The position numbers and the translations under genes were made by a program. Below, piece by piece: positions 9,496-17,888 of a stretch of DNA of 64,000 nucleotides; within the stretch, counting starts at the first letter, position 1, and each line of letters begins with the position of its first letter. Origin of the DNA: Sulfurospirillum arcachonense DSM 9755 (GTDB lineage Bacteria > Campylobacterota > Campylobacteria > Campylobacterales > Sulfurospirillaceae); contig NZ_JFBL01000006.1 of NCBI RefSeq assembly GCF_000597725.1, forward strand, positions 62,001 through 126,000, written 5' to 3'. The notes under the pieces are model-generated. The model was not told where the DNA came from. It was given only the letters and a program-made list of their open reading frames with translations, and did no database searches.

Positions 9496-10172
9496 TGAGT
9501 ATATCTTTATACGAATGTAAATTTGATGAAGTTTTAACAAATATAGAAAAAGTTAGATTAAGAGTAAACCAACATCAGATTATTAAAATAATTGCTGTGA
9601 GTAAAAGTGTTGGCTCTAGTGAAATATCCAATATGTATGATATTGGGCAGCGAGCTTTTGGTGAAAATAGAATCCAAGATTTAAAATCAAAAGTAGAAAC
9701 ACTCAATAAACTTCCAATTGAATGGCACTTTATAGGAAGACTTCAAACAAATAAAATCAATGCTCTTATAGATTTAAACCCTAGCCTTATGCACAGTTGT
9801 AGTTCTTTAAAAATGGCTCAAGAGATAGATAAACGTTTGGAAGTAAAAGGCAAAACTATGAGTGTTCTTTTACAAATAAATAGTGCATATGAAGATCAAA
9901 AAGCTGGTGTACTTCCTGAAGATGCCATTAAAGTTTATGATGAAATACTATCTACATGTAAAAATATTAAACTAAAAGGTGTCATGAGTATTGGCGCTCA
10001 CTCAGATGATAAAGCACTTATAAGAAAAAGTTTTAAAATAACTCATAATATATTTACTCAACTACAAACTCAAGGGGCAAAATATTGTTCCATGGGAATG
10101 AGTAGTGATTATGAGCTTGCAGTTGAATGTGGCTCAAATATGCTCCGTATTGGTAGTACTTTTTTTAAATAA
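9495..10172 (+). CDS. yggS: YggS/PLPBP pyridoxal-phosphate homeostasis protein
   Basis: A 225-residue single-domain protein of the alanine-racemase-like barrel fold that binds PLP without known catalytic activity and buffers vitamin B6. The PLP lysine is K37 in IIAVSKSVG. Other family blocks are FGENRIQDL, WHFIGRLQTNK, MSIGAHSDD and the C-terminal MGMSSDYELAVECGSNMLRIG. It is the last gene of the tight run starting at pyrD, overlapping rseP by one base. About 310 bases without a gene follow. Confidence 0.93.
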   Translation: MSISLYECKFDEVLTNIEKVRLRVNQHQIIKIIAVSKSVGSSEISNMYDIGQRAFGENRIQDLKSKVETLNKLPIEWHFIGRLQTNKINALIDLNPSLMHSCSSLKMAQEIDKRLEVKGKTMSVLLQINSAYEDQKAGVLPEDAIKVYDEILSTCKNIKLKGVMSIGAHSDDKALIRKSFKITHNIFTQLQTQGAKYCSMGMSSDYELAVECGSNMLRIGSTFFK

Positions 10173-10483
10173 GTACTGCTTTTCTTTTTTATTTTTTAAG
10201 AATTTTTCTTTGATTAGTTCTCTTCTTATTTTAAGATTTAATAGTATATATTTAAATACTATTAAACAATAATTTACTACAATTTTATCGGCTTAATATA
10301 TCGACACTTGTGATTAAAAAATATACAGTAACTTTAAAAATATGAACTAAGTTAAGGGTATAATATTTTAAATTTTTACAGGATTGTGTATTTCTGCTAA
10401 AAACATAGACTATAATGCAATGATTAATAAGTCTAACTAGTTAATTATTAGGTAGTTTATACAAAATAATGTGAGGTGAAAGA
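10173..10483. other. Gene-free stretch upstream of gabT
   Basis: The first 40 bases after yggS are strongly T-rich on the plus strand but without a strong hairpin. A long inverted repeat follows (10237-10266). Two TATAAT elements face gabT, at 10359-10364 and 10411-10416; the second lies 68 bases before the gabT start. GAGGTGAAAG just before 10484 is the ribosome-binding site. No small gene or RNA was recognised. It looks like a regulated promoter region for the catabolic cassette. Confidence 0.55.
10237..10266. repeat. Inverted repeat TTTAATAGTAT-N8-ATACTATTAAA
   Basis: A perfect 11-bp inverted repeat with an 8-base AT-only spacer. There is no T-tract next to it on the plus strand, so it reads better as a dimer operator than as a terminator. 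It lies 93 bases upstream of the first TATAAT of the gabT promoter region. Confidence 0.5.
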
Positions 10484-11767
10484 ATGAAAAATAAAGATTT
10501 GCAAGACCGTAAGGACAAAGTATTTGCTAGAGGTCAAGGCAATGTTTACCCTGCTTTCGTAAAAGAAGCAAAAAATTCTGAAGTATGGGATGTTGAAGGC
10601 AACAGGTATATAGATTTTGGTATGGGAATTGCCGTATGTAATACAGGACATAGTCATCCTAAAATTGTTGAAACTGTAAAAGCACAAGTAGAAAAATTTA
10701 GCCATACATGTGTAATGGTTAACCCATATGAAGTTGCTGTTGAATTAGCTGAAAAATTAACCAAATTAGCTCCAGGTGATAGTGATAAAAAAGCTATTTT
10801 TGTATCTACTGGTGCAGAAGCTGTAGAAAATTGTGTAAAGATTGCTAGAGCTTATACTGGTAAACGTGGTGTAATTGCATTTAATGGTGGTTTTCATGGA
10901 CGTACTAACTTAACAATGGGACTTACAGGAAAAATTGCTCCGTATAAGGTTGCATTTGGACCATTCCCAGGTGAAATATATCATGTTCCTTTTCCTGGTG
11001 TTTCTTACGGATACACAGTTGAAGATTCATTAAAAGCAATAAATAATTTATTCAAATATGATATTGCACCGGAAGATGTTGCCGCAATTATCATTGAACC
11101 TGTTCAAGGTGAAGGTGGATTTTATTCTGCTCCAGTAGAATTATTAAAAGAATTACGTAGACTTTGTGATAAACATAAAATTGTATTGATTGTAGATGAA
11201 ATTCAAACAGGATTTGGTAGAACTGGGAAAATGTTCAATATCGAATATTCAGGAATTGAGCCAGATTTAATGACTATGGCAAAAGGTATTGCTGGAGGAT
11301 ATCCACTTTCTGGAGTTGTAGGTAAGCAAGAAATTATGGATGCTCCTGTCCCTGGAGGCTTAGGTGGAACTTATGGAGGTTCACCGGTTGCTTGTGCTGC
11401 TGCTTTAACAGTCTTAGATATTATTGAAGACGAAGATTTACTTAATCGTGCCAATAAAATTGGTGAAATATTTAATACAAGACTTACTAAACTCCAATCA
11501 CAATTTCCAACTTTAATTAGTGATGTTAGAAACAAGGGAGCTATGATTGCAATTGAGTTAATGTGTGATGGTGATTCAGAAAAACCAAATCCAGTATTAA
11601 CTAAAAGTATTATTGCAAATGCAGCTCAATATGGATTAATACTATTATCTTGTGGGTTTAACAGTAATGTTATTAGATTTTTACCAGCTTTAACAATCAG
11701 TGATGAATTAGCTAATGAAGGTCTAGATAAATTTAGTAAACTATTTGAAAGTGTAGTAAAAAATTAA
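10484..11767 (+). CDS. gabT: 4-aminobutyrate-type aminotransferase (class III, GabT-like)
   Basis: A 427-residue PLP-dependent class III aminotransferase. It aligns with E. coli GabT along its whole length: VWDVEGNRYIDF, GIAVCNTGHSHP, STGAEAVENCVKIARA, IIEPVQGEGGF, DEIQTGFGRTG, and PLP lysine K267 in MAKGIAGGYP, the same residue number as in GabT. The family moves the terminal amino group of GABA or relatives (5-aminovalerate, beta-alanine, taurine) to 2-oxoglutarate. A TRAP transporter, UspA protein and aldehyde dehydrogenase follow on the same strand, consistent with uptake, deamination and oxidation of an omega-amino acid. The exact substrate is open, so the symbol names the family. Confidence 0.85.
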   Translation: MKNKDLQDRKDKVFARGQGNVYPAFVKEAKNSEVWDVEGNRYIDFGMGIAVCNTGHSHPKIVETVKAQVEKFSHTCVMVNPYEVAVELAEKLTKLAPGDSDKKAIFVSTGAEAVENCVKIARAYTGKRGVIAFNGGFHGRTNLTMGLTGKIAPYKVAFGPFPGEIYHVPFPGVSYGYTVEDSLKAINNLFKYDIAPEDVAAIIIEPVQGEGGFYSAPVELLKELRRLCDKHKIVLIVDEIQTGFGRTGKMFNIEYSGIEPDLMTMAKGIAGGYPLSGVVGKQEIMDAPVPGGLGGTYGGSPVACAAALTVLDIIEDEDLLNRANKIGEIFNTRLTKLQSQFPTLISDVRNKGAMIAIELMCDGDSEKPNPVLTKSIIANAAQYGLILLSCGFNSNVIRFLPALTISDELANEGLDKFSKLFESVVKN

Positions 11768-11804
11768 ATTATTAAAGGAGATACTTGTTAATAAGATTAG
11801 GTCT

Positions 11805-11840
11805 AAAGTAATTAATTTTTGATATAAATTATTTTACTTT
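11805..11840 (+). terminator. Possible weak attenuator hairpin between gabT and dctP
   Basis: AAAGTAATTAATTT (11805-11818) is nearly complementary to AAATTATTTTACTTT (11826-11840), with one bulge, and TT follows. The stem is almost all A-T, so it would be a leaky terminator at best. It could let gabT and the transporter be expressed at different levels. Confidence 0.35.
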
Positions 11841-11909
11841 TTAAGTAATTTATTTGATCAAAATTTTAATTAGAATGAAACAAAAATCAAAAATAAACAA
11901 AGGAAAAAA

Positions 11910-12923
11910 ATGTTTAATATGAAGAAAAATATGATAGCAACAGCTATAATTGCATTGCTAGGCGTTATGACAATGGTAGAAACTGCTTCGGCAGCTGATT
12001 ACAATTTGAGATTTGCAAATCTTTATGGAAGAGGAACTGCATTTGGAGCAGTATATGAGAATCTTGCAAAAGGTATAGAAAAAAGAAGTAATGGTAAAAT
12101 AAAAGTTCAAGTACTATTCTCTGGTGAAGGTGTTGGATCAGGAGGTTTATTTGGAGCTGCAAAATCAGGATTAATTGACATGATAGCACCTTTTCAAGCA
12201 ATGAATGCTGGTGAAATGCCTGCTGGAATTGTTGAAATTGGACTACCTGGTGGAACTAATGACCCAGTTAAATTAGAAAAACTTTTTCATGAACAAGGTT
12301 GGGGTGATATTCTTAAAAAAGCTTATGCAGCACAAGGTTTAACATGGTTAGAGCCATATATTCAACCAGCTGTTTATATTATCACTAAAAAACCAATTAA
12401 ATCTATTAAAGATTTTCAAGGACTTAAAATTAGAGCTCCTGGTGCTTATGGTAAATTCTTAAGAAACTTAGGTGCATCTCCAGTATCTTTAGCTTGGAGT
12501 GAAATTTATACAAGTTTAGCGACAGGTGTTATTGATGGCTCAATTGGTAGTAACATGATTGATCATAGAGATGGTAATCATGTTGAAGTTGCAAAATATA
12601 TGTATAAATTACCACTAGCTGGTGCACAAGTATTACCAATTCTTTTTAATACTAACTCATGGAATAAATTACCAGATGATCTAAAAAAAGCAGTTTATGC
12701 AGCTACTGTAGATCATGCAAAAGAGCAACTAGAAAAATCTAGAAAATGGGAACAAGAAGCTATTGATGAAATGGTAAAAAAAGGTTTAAAATGGAGTCCA
12801 GAACCATCAGAAGCTGATAAAAAAGCTTGGAAAAAAGCAGGTGCAGGACTATGGGATGAATACTCATCAAAAGATAAATACTCTAAACAACTAATTGATA
12901 TTCTTAGAAAAACAGCTGAGTAA
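11910..12923 (+). CDS. dctP: TRAP transporter solute-binding protein (DctP family)
   Basis: A 337-residue periplasmic binding protein. The signal peptide ends at ASA-AD (cleavage after about residue 28). The DctP-family substrate arginine is R175 in LKIRAPG, which normally clamps the ligand's carboxylate (or sulfonate) group; a second family block is ATGVIDGSIGSN. The start at 11910 has AAAGGA seven bases upstream; ATG at 11919 is a possible alternative. It is followed by the two membrane subunits. The neighbouring aminotransferase and aldehyde dehydrogenase suggest the ligand is an omega-amino acid or aminosulfonate rather than a C4-dicarboxylate. Symbol used in the family sense. Confidence 0.88.
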   Translation: MFNMKKNMIATAIIALLGVMTMVETASAADYNLRFANLYGRGTAFGAVYENLAKGIEKRSNGKIKVQVLFSGEGVGSGGLFGAAKSGLIDMIAPFQAMNAGEMPAGIVEIGLPGGTNDPVKLEKLFHEQGWGDILKKAYAAQGLTWLEPYIQPAVYIITKKPIKSIKDFQGLKIRAPGAYGKFLRNLGASPVSLAWSEIYTSLATGVIDGSIGSNMIDHRDGNHVEVAKYMYKLPLAGAQVLPILFNTNSWNKLPDDLKKAVYAATVDHAKEQLEKSRKWEQEAIDEMVKKGLKWSPEPSEADKKAWKKAGAGLWDEYSSKDKYSKQLIDILRKTAE

Positions 12924-12949
12924 GGAATGTTGTAAATTAAGGATTAATC

Positions 12950-13492
12950 ATGTTTAAAAAAGTTTTACAATTATATTGTATATTTATAGATAAGATTGTT
13001 ATCTGGTTAGGAAAAGGGGCATCTGTATTGGTGCCTCTTCTTGCAGCAGTAGTTTTTTTTGGAACTGTAGCTAGATATATATTTAATGCCCCTCCTATTT
13101 GGACTTATGATACTTCCTTGTTTTTATTTGGTTATATCGCAGCACTAGGAGGCGCATACGCCCAAAAAAGAAGAGCTCATATAAGTGTTGATATCTTTTA
13201 TATAAGAGTATCACCTAAAGTTAAAATTATTTTTGATCTTATTTCTTACGCATTAGGTATTTTCTTTCTTATTCTTGTTGTTTATTTAAGCGTTACTAAA
13301 TTTCGTGAAGCTTTAAATTTAAATTATCGTCGTCAAAGTGAATGGGCTCCACCTATGTGGCATTTTTGGCTTATGTTTAGCATCTCGGGTGTATTTTTTA
13401 CGCTTCAATTAATTAGAGATGAGATTATGGAACTTTATACTTTGATTACAGGCCATGATCTAATTGAAAGTGAGAATGAAAATGGGAATTGA
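12950..13492 (+). CDS. dctQ: TRAP transporter small permease (DctQ family)
   Basis: A 180-residue inner-membrane protein with four hydrophobic segments. It carries family-typical features: FFGTVARYIFNAPPIWTYD, the AYAQKRRAHISVD block, and WAPPMWHFWLMF near the C-terminus. It forms the small subunit that couples the binding protein to the large permease in sodium-driven TRAP uptake. Its 3' end overlaps dctM by 11 bases. Confidence 0.9.
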   Translation: MFKKVLQLYCIFIDKIVIWLGKGASVLVPLLAAVVFFGTVARYIFNAPPIWTYDTSLFLFGYIAALGGAYAQKRRAHISVDIFYIRVSPKVKIIFDLISYALGIFFLILVVYLSVTKFREALNLNYRRQSEWAPPMWHFWLMFSISGVFFTLQLIRDEIMELYTLITGHDLIESENENGN

Positions 13493-14804
13493 AGTACTCT
13501 CTATTGTTTTATTAATTTGTCTTTTATCGTTTTTTATCATCGGCTCTCCTGTTGGATTAGCCCTCGGTGGAATTGCCATGTTAGTTGGCTATTTTAGCTG
13601 GGGCACTGGAATCTACAATGTTATTCCAACTACTATTGAAGGAACATTTTTTAATTATATTTTACTTGCTATTCCTTTATACATATATATGGGGCAGCTT
13701 CTCTCTCACACTGGTATTGGTGATGCTATGTTTAAAGCTAGCCAACTGATGATTGGGAGAGTTCGTGGTTCGTTAGCAATTAGTGTTGTTTTTATTTGTT
13801 CTATGATTGGTGCTATGGTTGGAATTATTGGCGCTGGTATTATGAGCTCTGGAAGTATTGCTTTAAAACCAATGTTAGAAGCAGGATATGATCGTAAACT
13901 AGCTTTAGGGACTATTATGGCTGGTGGTGCCTTAGGTATTTTAATTCCTCCAAGTATTCCTATGGTAATGTTTGCAGCTTCAACACATAATTCTGTTGGT
14001 CGTATGTTTATAGGTGCTCTCATGCCAGCTTTATTAACTATATCTCTTATTATTTTATATGTAATAATAAGTACTAAGTTAAATCCTAAACGAGCTCCTT
14101 TATTAAGTGAAACTATAGGGTTACCAGTTCTTACAAAAAAGGAAAAATTTAAAATAGGTAGAGATGGTTTTTTATCTATAGGTTTAATTTTTGTTGTTTT
14201 AGGAAGTATTATCGCAGGTATTGCTACTCCAACTGAATCTGGTGCTTTAGGTGTTGCTGGTGCTATGCTCCTTGCTATGCTCTTTAAACGCTTTAAATTT
14301 GAAATATTTAAACTAGCAGGTTTTCAAGCAGCTTCATTAATCAGTGTTGCTATGTGGATTATTTTAGGTGCTTCATTATTTAGTAATTTTCAGTTACTTA
14401 TGGGAATCCAAAGTATGATTGCGGGTTTTATACACAATTTAGATTTACCTCCACTTGCAATTATTTTAATGTTTCAATTTATTATGTTGTTATTAGGTTT
14501 TATACTTGATGATTATGTAATTGTATTGATGTGTGCACCACTGTTTACTCCAATAGCAGTTACATTAGGTTATGATCCAATTTGGTTTGGAGTATTGATG
14601 ATTATTAATATTTTGATTGCTGTGCAAACACCTCCCTATGGTTTTGCCCTATTTTATCTAAAAGGTATTACTCCTCCGGATGTAGGAATGGGAGAAATTT
14701 ATAAATCAGTTACACCTTTTATATTGATCAACTTAGTAGTTCTCATTACTTGTATGGTTTTTCCTAACATTGTGCTTTGGCTACCAAACTTACTAATGGG
14801 ATAA
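13482..14804 (+). CDS. dctM: TRAP transporter large permease (DctM family)
   Basis: A 440-residue inner-membrane protein with about twelve hydrophobic segments, the transport subunit of the TRAP system. Family blocks include GIIGAGIMSSGSIALKPMLEAGYDRK, GGALGILIPPSIPMVMFA and GIATPTESGALGVAGA. I place the start at 13482 because AAAGTGAG lies seven bases upstream; earlier ATGs at 13464 and 13476 have no ribosome-binding sequence at proper distance. It overlaps the dctQ end and is 12 bases ahead of the UspA gene. Confidence 0.9.
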   Translation: MGIEVLSIVLLICLLSFFIIGSPVGLALGGIAMLVGYFSWGTGIYNVIPTTIEGTFFNYILLAIPLYIYMGQLLSHTGIGDAMFKASQLMIGRVRGSLAISVVFICSMIGAMVGIIGAGIMSSGSIALKPMLEAGYDRKLALGTIMAGGALGILIPPSIPMVMFAASTHNSVGRMFIGALMPALLTISLIILYVIISTKLNPKRAPLLSETIGLPVLTKKEKFKIGRDGFLSIGLIFVVLGSIIAGIATPTESGALGVAGAMLLAMLFKRFKFEIFKLAGFQAASLISVAMWIILGASLFSNFQLLMGIQSMIAGFIHNLDLPPLAIILMFQFIMLLLGFILDDYVIVLMCAPLFTPIAVTLGYDPIWFGVLMIINILIAVQTPPYGFALFYLKGITPPDVGMGEIYKSVTPFILINLVVLITCMVFPNIVLWLPNLLMG

Positions 14805-14816
14805 AAGGGATATATA

Positions 14817-15254
14817 ATGTTTAAAAATATTTTAGTACCTATTCACTTAGAATACAAAAAAAATCATGAGAAACTCTTTGAAGGTGCATTAAAAGTATTA
14901 GAAAAAGAAAATGGAAAAATTTCTTTGTTCAATGTAGATGAAAATAGTGCTCATCCAGGAATATATCCTACAATAGATGAGAATAATCAACATGAATATA
15001 AACATGGTGCATTAGAAAAGTTAAAAGAAATTTCTGATAAATATTTAGTGCCAATGGACAAAGTATCATTTATAATAAAATATGGTGCTGTTCATCAAGA
15101 AATTCTAAAACAAGCAGAAAAAATGAAAGCTGATGCAATTGTTATGATGGCAACAAAACCTGGCATGGGTAGCTATTTTATTAGTAGCACTGCTGAGAGA
15201 GTAATTCGTCATGCTGAATGTTCAGTATTTGTTATACGTTTGGATGAAGATTAA
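14817..15254 (+). CDS. UspA-family universal stress protein tied to the TRAP operon
   Basis: A 145-residue cytoplasmic single Usp domain: FKNILVPIHL at the N-terminus, DAIVMMATKPGMG in the middle and STAERVIRHAECSVFVIR at the end. The ATP loop reads G-M-G-SYFIS-STAE, shorter and less glycine-rich than the usual G-x2-G-x9-G-S/T, so nucleotide binding is uncertain. Usp proteins encoded beside TRAP transporters are known: TeaD regulates the ectoine transporter TeaABC. I infer a similar uptake-control role. It lies 12 bases after dctM. Confidence 0.85.
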   Translation: MFKNILVPIHLEYKKNHEKLFEGALKVLEKENGKISLFNVDENSAHPGIYPTIDENNQHEYKHGALEKLKEISDKYLVPMDKVSFIIKYGAVHQEILKQAEKMKADAIVMMATKPGMGSYFISSTAERVIRHAECSVFVIRLDED

Positions 15255-15287
15255 TTTTTATATATAAATAGAGACACAAGGAAAAAA

Positions 15288-16679
15288 ATGAGTACAATAG
15301 AAGTCACATCACCGTTTGATGGAAAAGTAGTTGGTAAAGTTCCATTTAGCTCAACAGAGCAAGTTCAAAAAGCAATTGACTTAGCACAAGCTACTTTTTT
15401 AGATCACGCAAATGCACTTCCAAAATACAAGCGTATTGAAATTTTAGAAAAAGTTATGGAAATTATGAGTTCACAAGTAGAAGAATTAACTCTTCTTTGT
15501 GCAAGTGAAGGTGGAAAACCATATATTGATTCAAAAGTAGAAGTTAATAGAGCTATCAATGGTGTTAAATTAGCAATTGAGCATTTAGGTGCTTTTGAAG
15601 GTAAAGAGATTGCTATGGGGCACACTACAACAAGTGCAAATAGAATGGCATATACTTTTAAAGAACCTATTGGTGTTGTTGCTGCGATTTCTGCATTTAA
15701 CCATCCATTTAATCTTGCAATTCATCAGGTTATTCCTGCAATTGCTGTTGGCTGTCCTGTTATAATTAAACCAGCTACTCAAACTCCAATGTCAGCTATT
15801 AAATTAGTTGAGATTTTAGCTGAGGCTGGTCTTCCTCATGGTTGGGCACAAGCAGTTGTATGTGATAGAAAAGGTGGTGAATTACTTGCTACATCTCCAA
15901 AAATCAACTTCTTAACTTTTATTGGTTCGGGTGCTGTAGGTTGGTACTTAAACTCTAAAGTAGCAGATGGAACTAGGGTTGCATTAGAACATGGTGGTGT
16001 TGCTCCAGTGATTGTAGAAGCTGACGCAGATATTGATACAATGATCCCCGACTTAGGAAAAGGTGGATTTTACCATGCTGGTCAAGTTTGTGTATCGGTT
16101 CAAAGAGTTTATGTTCATGAGTCAATTTGTGATGAAGTAGCATCAAAGCTTTCTAAATATGCATCAAAATTGGTAGTTGGTGATCAAATGGATCCAAAAA
16201 CTGAAGTTGGTCCACTTATTAACAATGCTGAAGTAGATAGAGTTGAAGAGTGGGTAAATGAAGCTGTAACCAAAGGTGGAAAAATTTTAACTGGTGGTAA
16301 AAGAATCTCAAATTCTTGTTATGAACCAACAGTTATTTTAAACCCTTCTGATGATGCTTTAGTATCTACTAAAGAGGTTTTTGGACCAGTAGTAATCATT
16401 TATTCATATAGTGATATTGAAGAAGCATTTGATAGAGCTAATGCTTTAGAAGTCTCTTTTCAAGCAGCTGTATTTACAAAAAATCTAAATACAGCGTTAA
16501 GAGCAGTGAAGAGACTTAACGGTACTGCTGTTATGGTAAACGATCATACTGCATTTAGAGTTGATTGGATGCCATTTGGTGGAGCGAATGCTTCAGGTCT
16601 TGGCATGGGTGGAATTCATAATGGCATGGAAGAGATGTCAAAAGAAAAAATGATGGTTATTAAATCAAGCGTTTTATAA
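15288..16679 (+). CDS. NAD(P)-dependent aldehyde dehydrogenase
   Basis: A 463-residue enzyme of the aldehyde dehydrogenase superfamily with catalytic C268 (AGQVCVSVQRV) and general base E234 (ALEHGGVAPV), 34 residues apart as in the family. The N-terminal ITSPFDG-like opening and the VCVSVQRVYVH block recall sulfoacetaldehyde, phosphonoacetaldehyde and lactaldehyde dehydrogenases more than classical succinate-semialdehyde dehydrogenase (recollection of sequences, not a search). With the upstream aminotransferase it would oxidise the semialdehyde produced from the imported amino compound. It is the last gene of the cassette and ends at a strong hairpin terminator. Confidence 0.87.
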   Translation: MSTIEVTSPFDGKVVGKVPFSSTEQVQKAIDLAQATFLDHANALPKYKRIEILEKVMEIMSSQVEELTLLCASEGGKPYIDSKVEVNRAINGVKLAIEHLGAFEGKEIAMGHTTTSANRMAYTFKEPIGVVAAISAFNHPFNLAIHQVIPAIAVGCPVIIKPATQTPMSAIKLVEILAEAGLPHGWAQAVVCDRKGGELLATSPKINFLTFIGSGAVGWYLNSKVADGTRVALEHGGVAPVIVEADADIDTMIPDLGKGGFYHAGQVCVSVQRVYVHESICDEVASKLSKYASKLVVGDQMDPKTEVGPLINNAEVDRVEEWVNEAVTKGGKILTGGKRISNSCYEPTVILNPSDDALVSTKEVFGPVVIIYSYSDIEEAFDRANALEVSFQAAVFTKNLNTALRAVKRLNGTAVMVNDHTAFRVDWMPFGGANASGLGMGGIHNGMEEMSKEKMMVIKSSVL

Positions 16680-16683
16680 TATC

Positions 16684-16715
16684 TTTACATGTAAGGATTT
16701 TTCCTTACATGTAAA
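16684..16715. terminator. Bidirectional terminator from two TTACATGTAA palindromes
   Basis: TTTACATGTAAGGA (16684-16697) pairs perfectly with TCCTTACATGTAAA (16702-16715): a 14-bp stem with a TTTT loop. It separates the convergent aldehyde dehydrogenase and AlkC-like genes. The right arm is also the last codons of the minus-strand gene (Tyr-Met-stop). Confidence 0.82.
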
Positions 16716-17778
16716 AGAACTCCTCCTCTAAAATATACTCTCCATTTACGATAATTTCTAACTTATGTTTTCCCCTATAATACTTTCTTGTACTAATAGG
16801 TCTAAAAGAGTATTTTTTACTAACTTGTTTTCTCTTACTATTGCAATTACCTTCTGAAATCTTAAAAACTTTTTTTGATAACTTATTGTTTTGCCTTACA
16901 AAAGTTATAGCATATTCTATTCTAAGTTTTCCTAGATTCTCTTGTGCACAAATACAAAAAGAAAATTCTAACGATCTGTCTTTTTCTACGTTTTCAGTTA
17001 TTTTAAAATTATCAATTGTAATATTTTTGACTCTGCTAAAACCAAACAGTTCTAAAACCTTGCTATCACTCTTTTTAAGTAAAGTTCTACACCCATGCTT
17101 CAAAAGTTTATCTCTTTTTTCATTTTGGCCTAGCCATTCTTTTGTTATCTCTTTTACAAGTTCAGGGTTATCTTTTGAAATGTCATTGAGATTATTTGCA
17201 ACACTTTTTCGTACATACTCACTTTCATCATCTTTTAATGTGTCTAATATTTCTAAAACTTTTTGAGGATTCTTTTTAAACTGAGGTATAGCCACTGCCC
17301 AAGGTAAACGAGGTCTACACCCCTCACTTGCTAATCTTCTTACATGTAAATCATTAGAGGTTGCCCAAAGCTGCATCTGTTCCATACTTTTTTGTGGATA
17401 CTTTATGATAAATCTACGTACGGCAAACTCTGAACTAGAACTTTTTGTAAAATACTCTAAAGCTTCCATGGATTTTTCAAAATACTCAAGTCCATGTACT
17501 TCTACAAAATCTTGAAATATCATATTTTCCAATCCCATACTTGAAGGCATTTTTGAAAAAACACTTTTTAGTATATCTATAGCTTTTTCATACTCTTTGG
17601 GTAAGAATTCCCCTAAAATAGTAGAAATATGTCTCATCCTCGATTTGAGTTCTAATTGACTCCAAGACTCATTAAAAACTTTACATGTAAACTCTTTTTC
17701 ATTTACATATAAAGATAATTCTTTACAGAGTAACTCTATGTAAGTTTTATTGTATAAATCCTTGAATAATTCAGCCAA
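16705..17778 (-). CDS. AlkC-like DNA alkylation repair glycosylase with C-terminal beta domain
   Basis: A 357-residue protein. Residues about 1-245 form repeated HEAT-like helices with RRLASEGCRPRLPWA, a block I associate with AlkC/AlkD glycosylases, which remove N3-alkyl purines from DNA without base flipping. The C-terminal 110 residues are predicted beta-rich, like the Ig-like domain reported on some AlkC proteins. The start is TTG at 17778 with GGAG seven bases upstream. It ends Tyr-Met-TAA inside the terminator palindrome, and another TTACATGTAA copy lies in the gene at 17681-17690 and one at 17340-17349. It stands alone between two unrelated genes. Confidence 0.72.
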   Translation of the reverse strand: MAELFKDLYNKTYIELLCKELSLYVNEKEFTCKVFNESWSQLELKSRMRHISTILGEFLPKEYEKAIDILKSVFSKMPSSMGLENMIFQDFVEVHGLEYFEKSMEALEYFTKSSSSEFAVRRFIIKYPQKSMEQMQLWATSNDLHVRRLASEGCRPRLPWAVAIPQFKKNPQKVLEILDTLKDDESEYVRKSVANNLNDISKDNPELVKEITKEWLGQNEKRDKLLKHGCRTLLKKSDSKVLELFGFSRVKNITIDNFKITENVEKDRSLEFSFCICAQENLGKLRIEYAITFVRQNNKLSKKVFKISEGNCNSKRKQVSKKYSFRPISTRKYYRGKHKLEIIVNGEYILEEEFFYM

Positions 17779-17830
17779 TTCAATACTCCAAAAATATTTT
17801 ATATAATTAAATTGTAACTAAACCTAATTT

Positions 17831-17856
17831 TTGAAAAATCAAAATTGAGGTATAAT
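17831..17856 (+). promoter_or_regulatory. Likely promoter for the solute-binding protein gene
   Basis: TATAAT at 17851-17856 lies 33 bases before the ATG at 17889. TTGAAA at 17831-17836 is a possible but closely spaced (14 bp) -35 element. Confidence 0.5.
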
Positions 17857-17888
17857 ACATTAACTAGCCTAATAAAAAGGTGTATTTA

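Noticed and set aside
13706-14023. 105-codon open frame opposite dctM
   Set aside because: It mirrors the hydrophobic codons of dctM, has no ribosome-binding site and the dctM frame is conserved.
16841-17266. 141-codon open frame opposite the AlkC-like gene
   Set aside because: Low-complexity Ser/Phe/Leu composition typical of an antisense shadow of an AT-rich gene.
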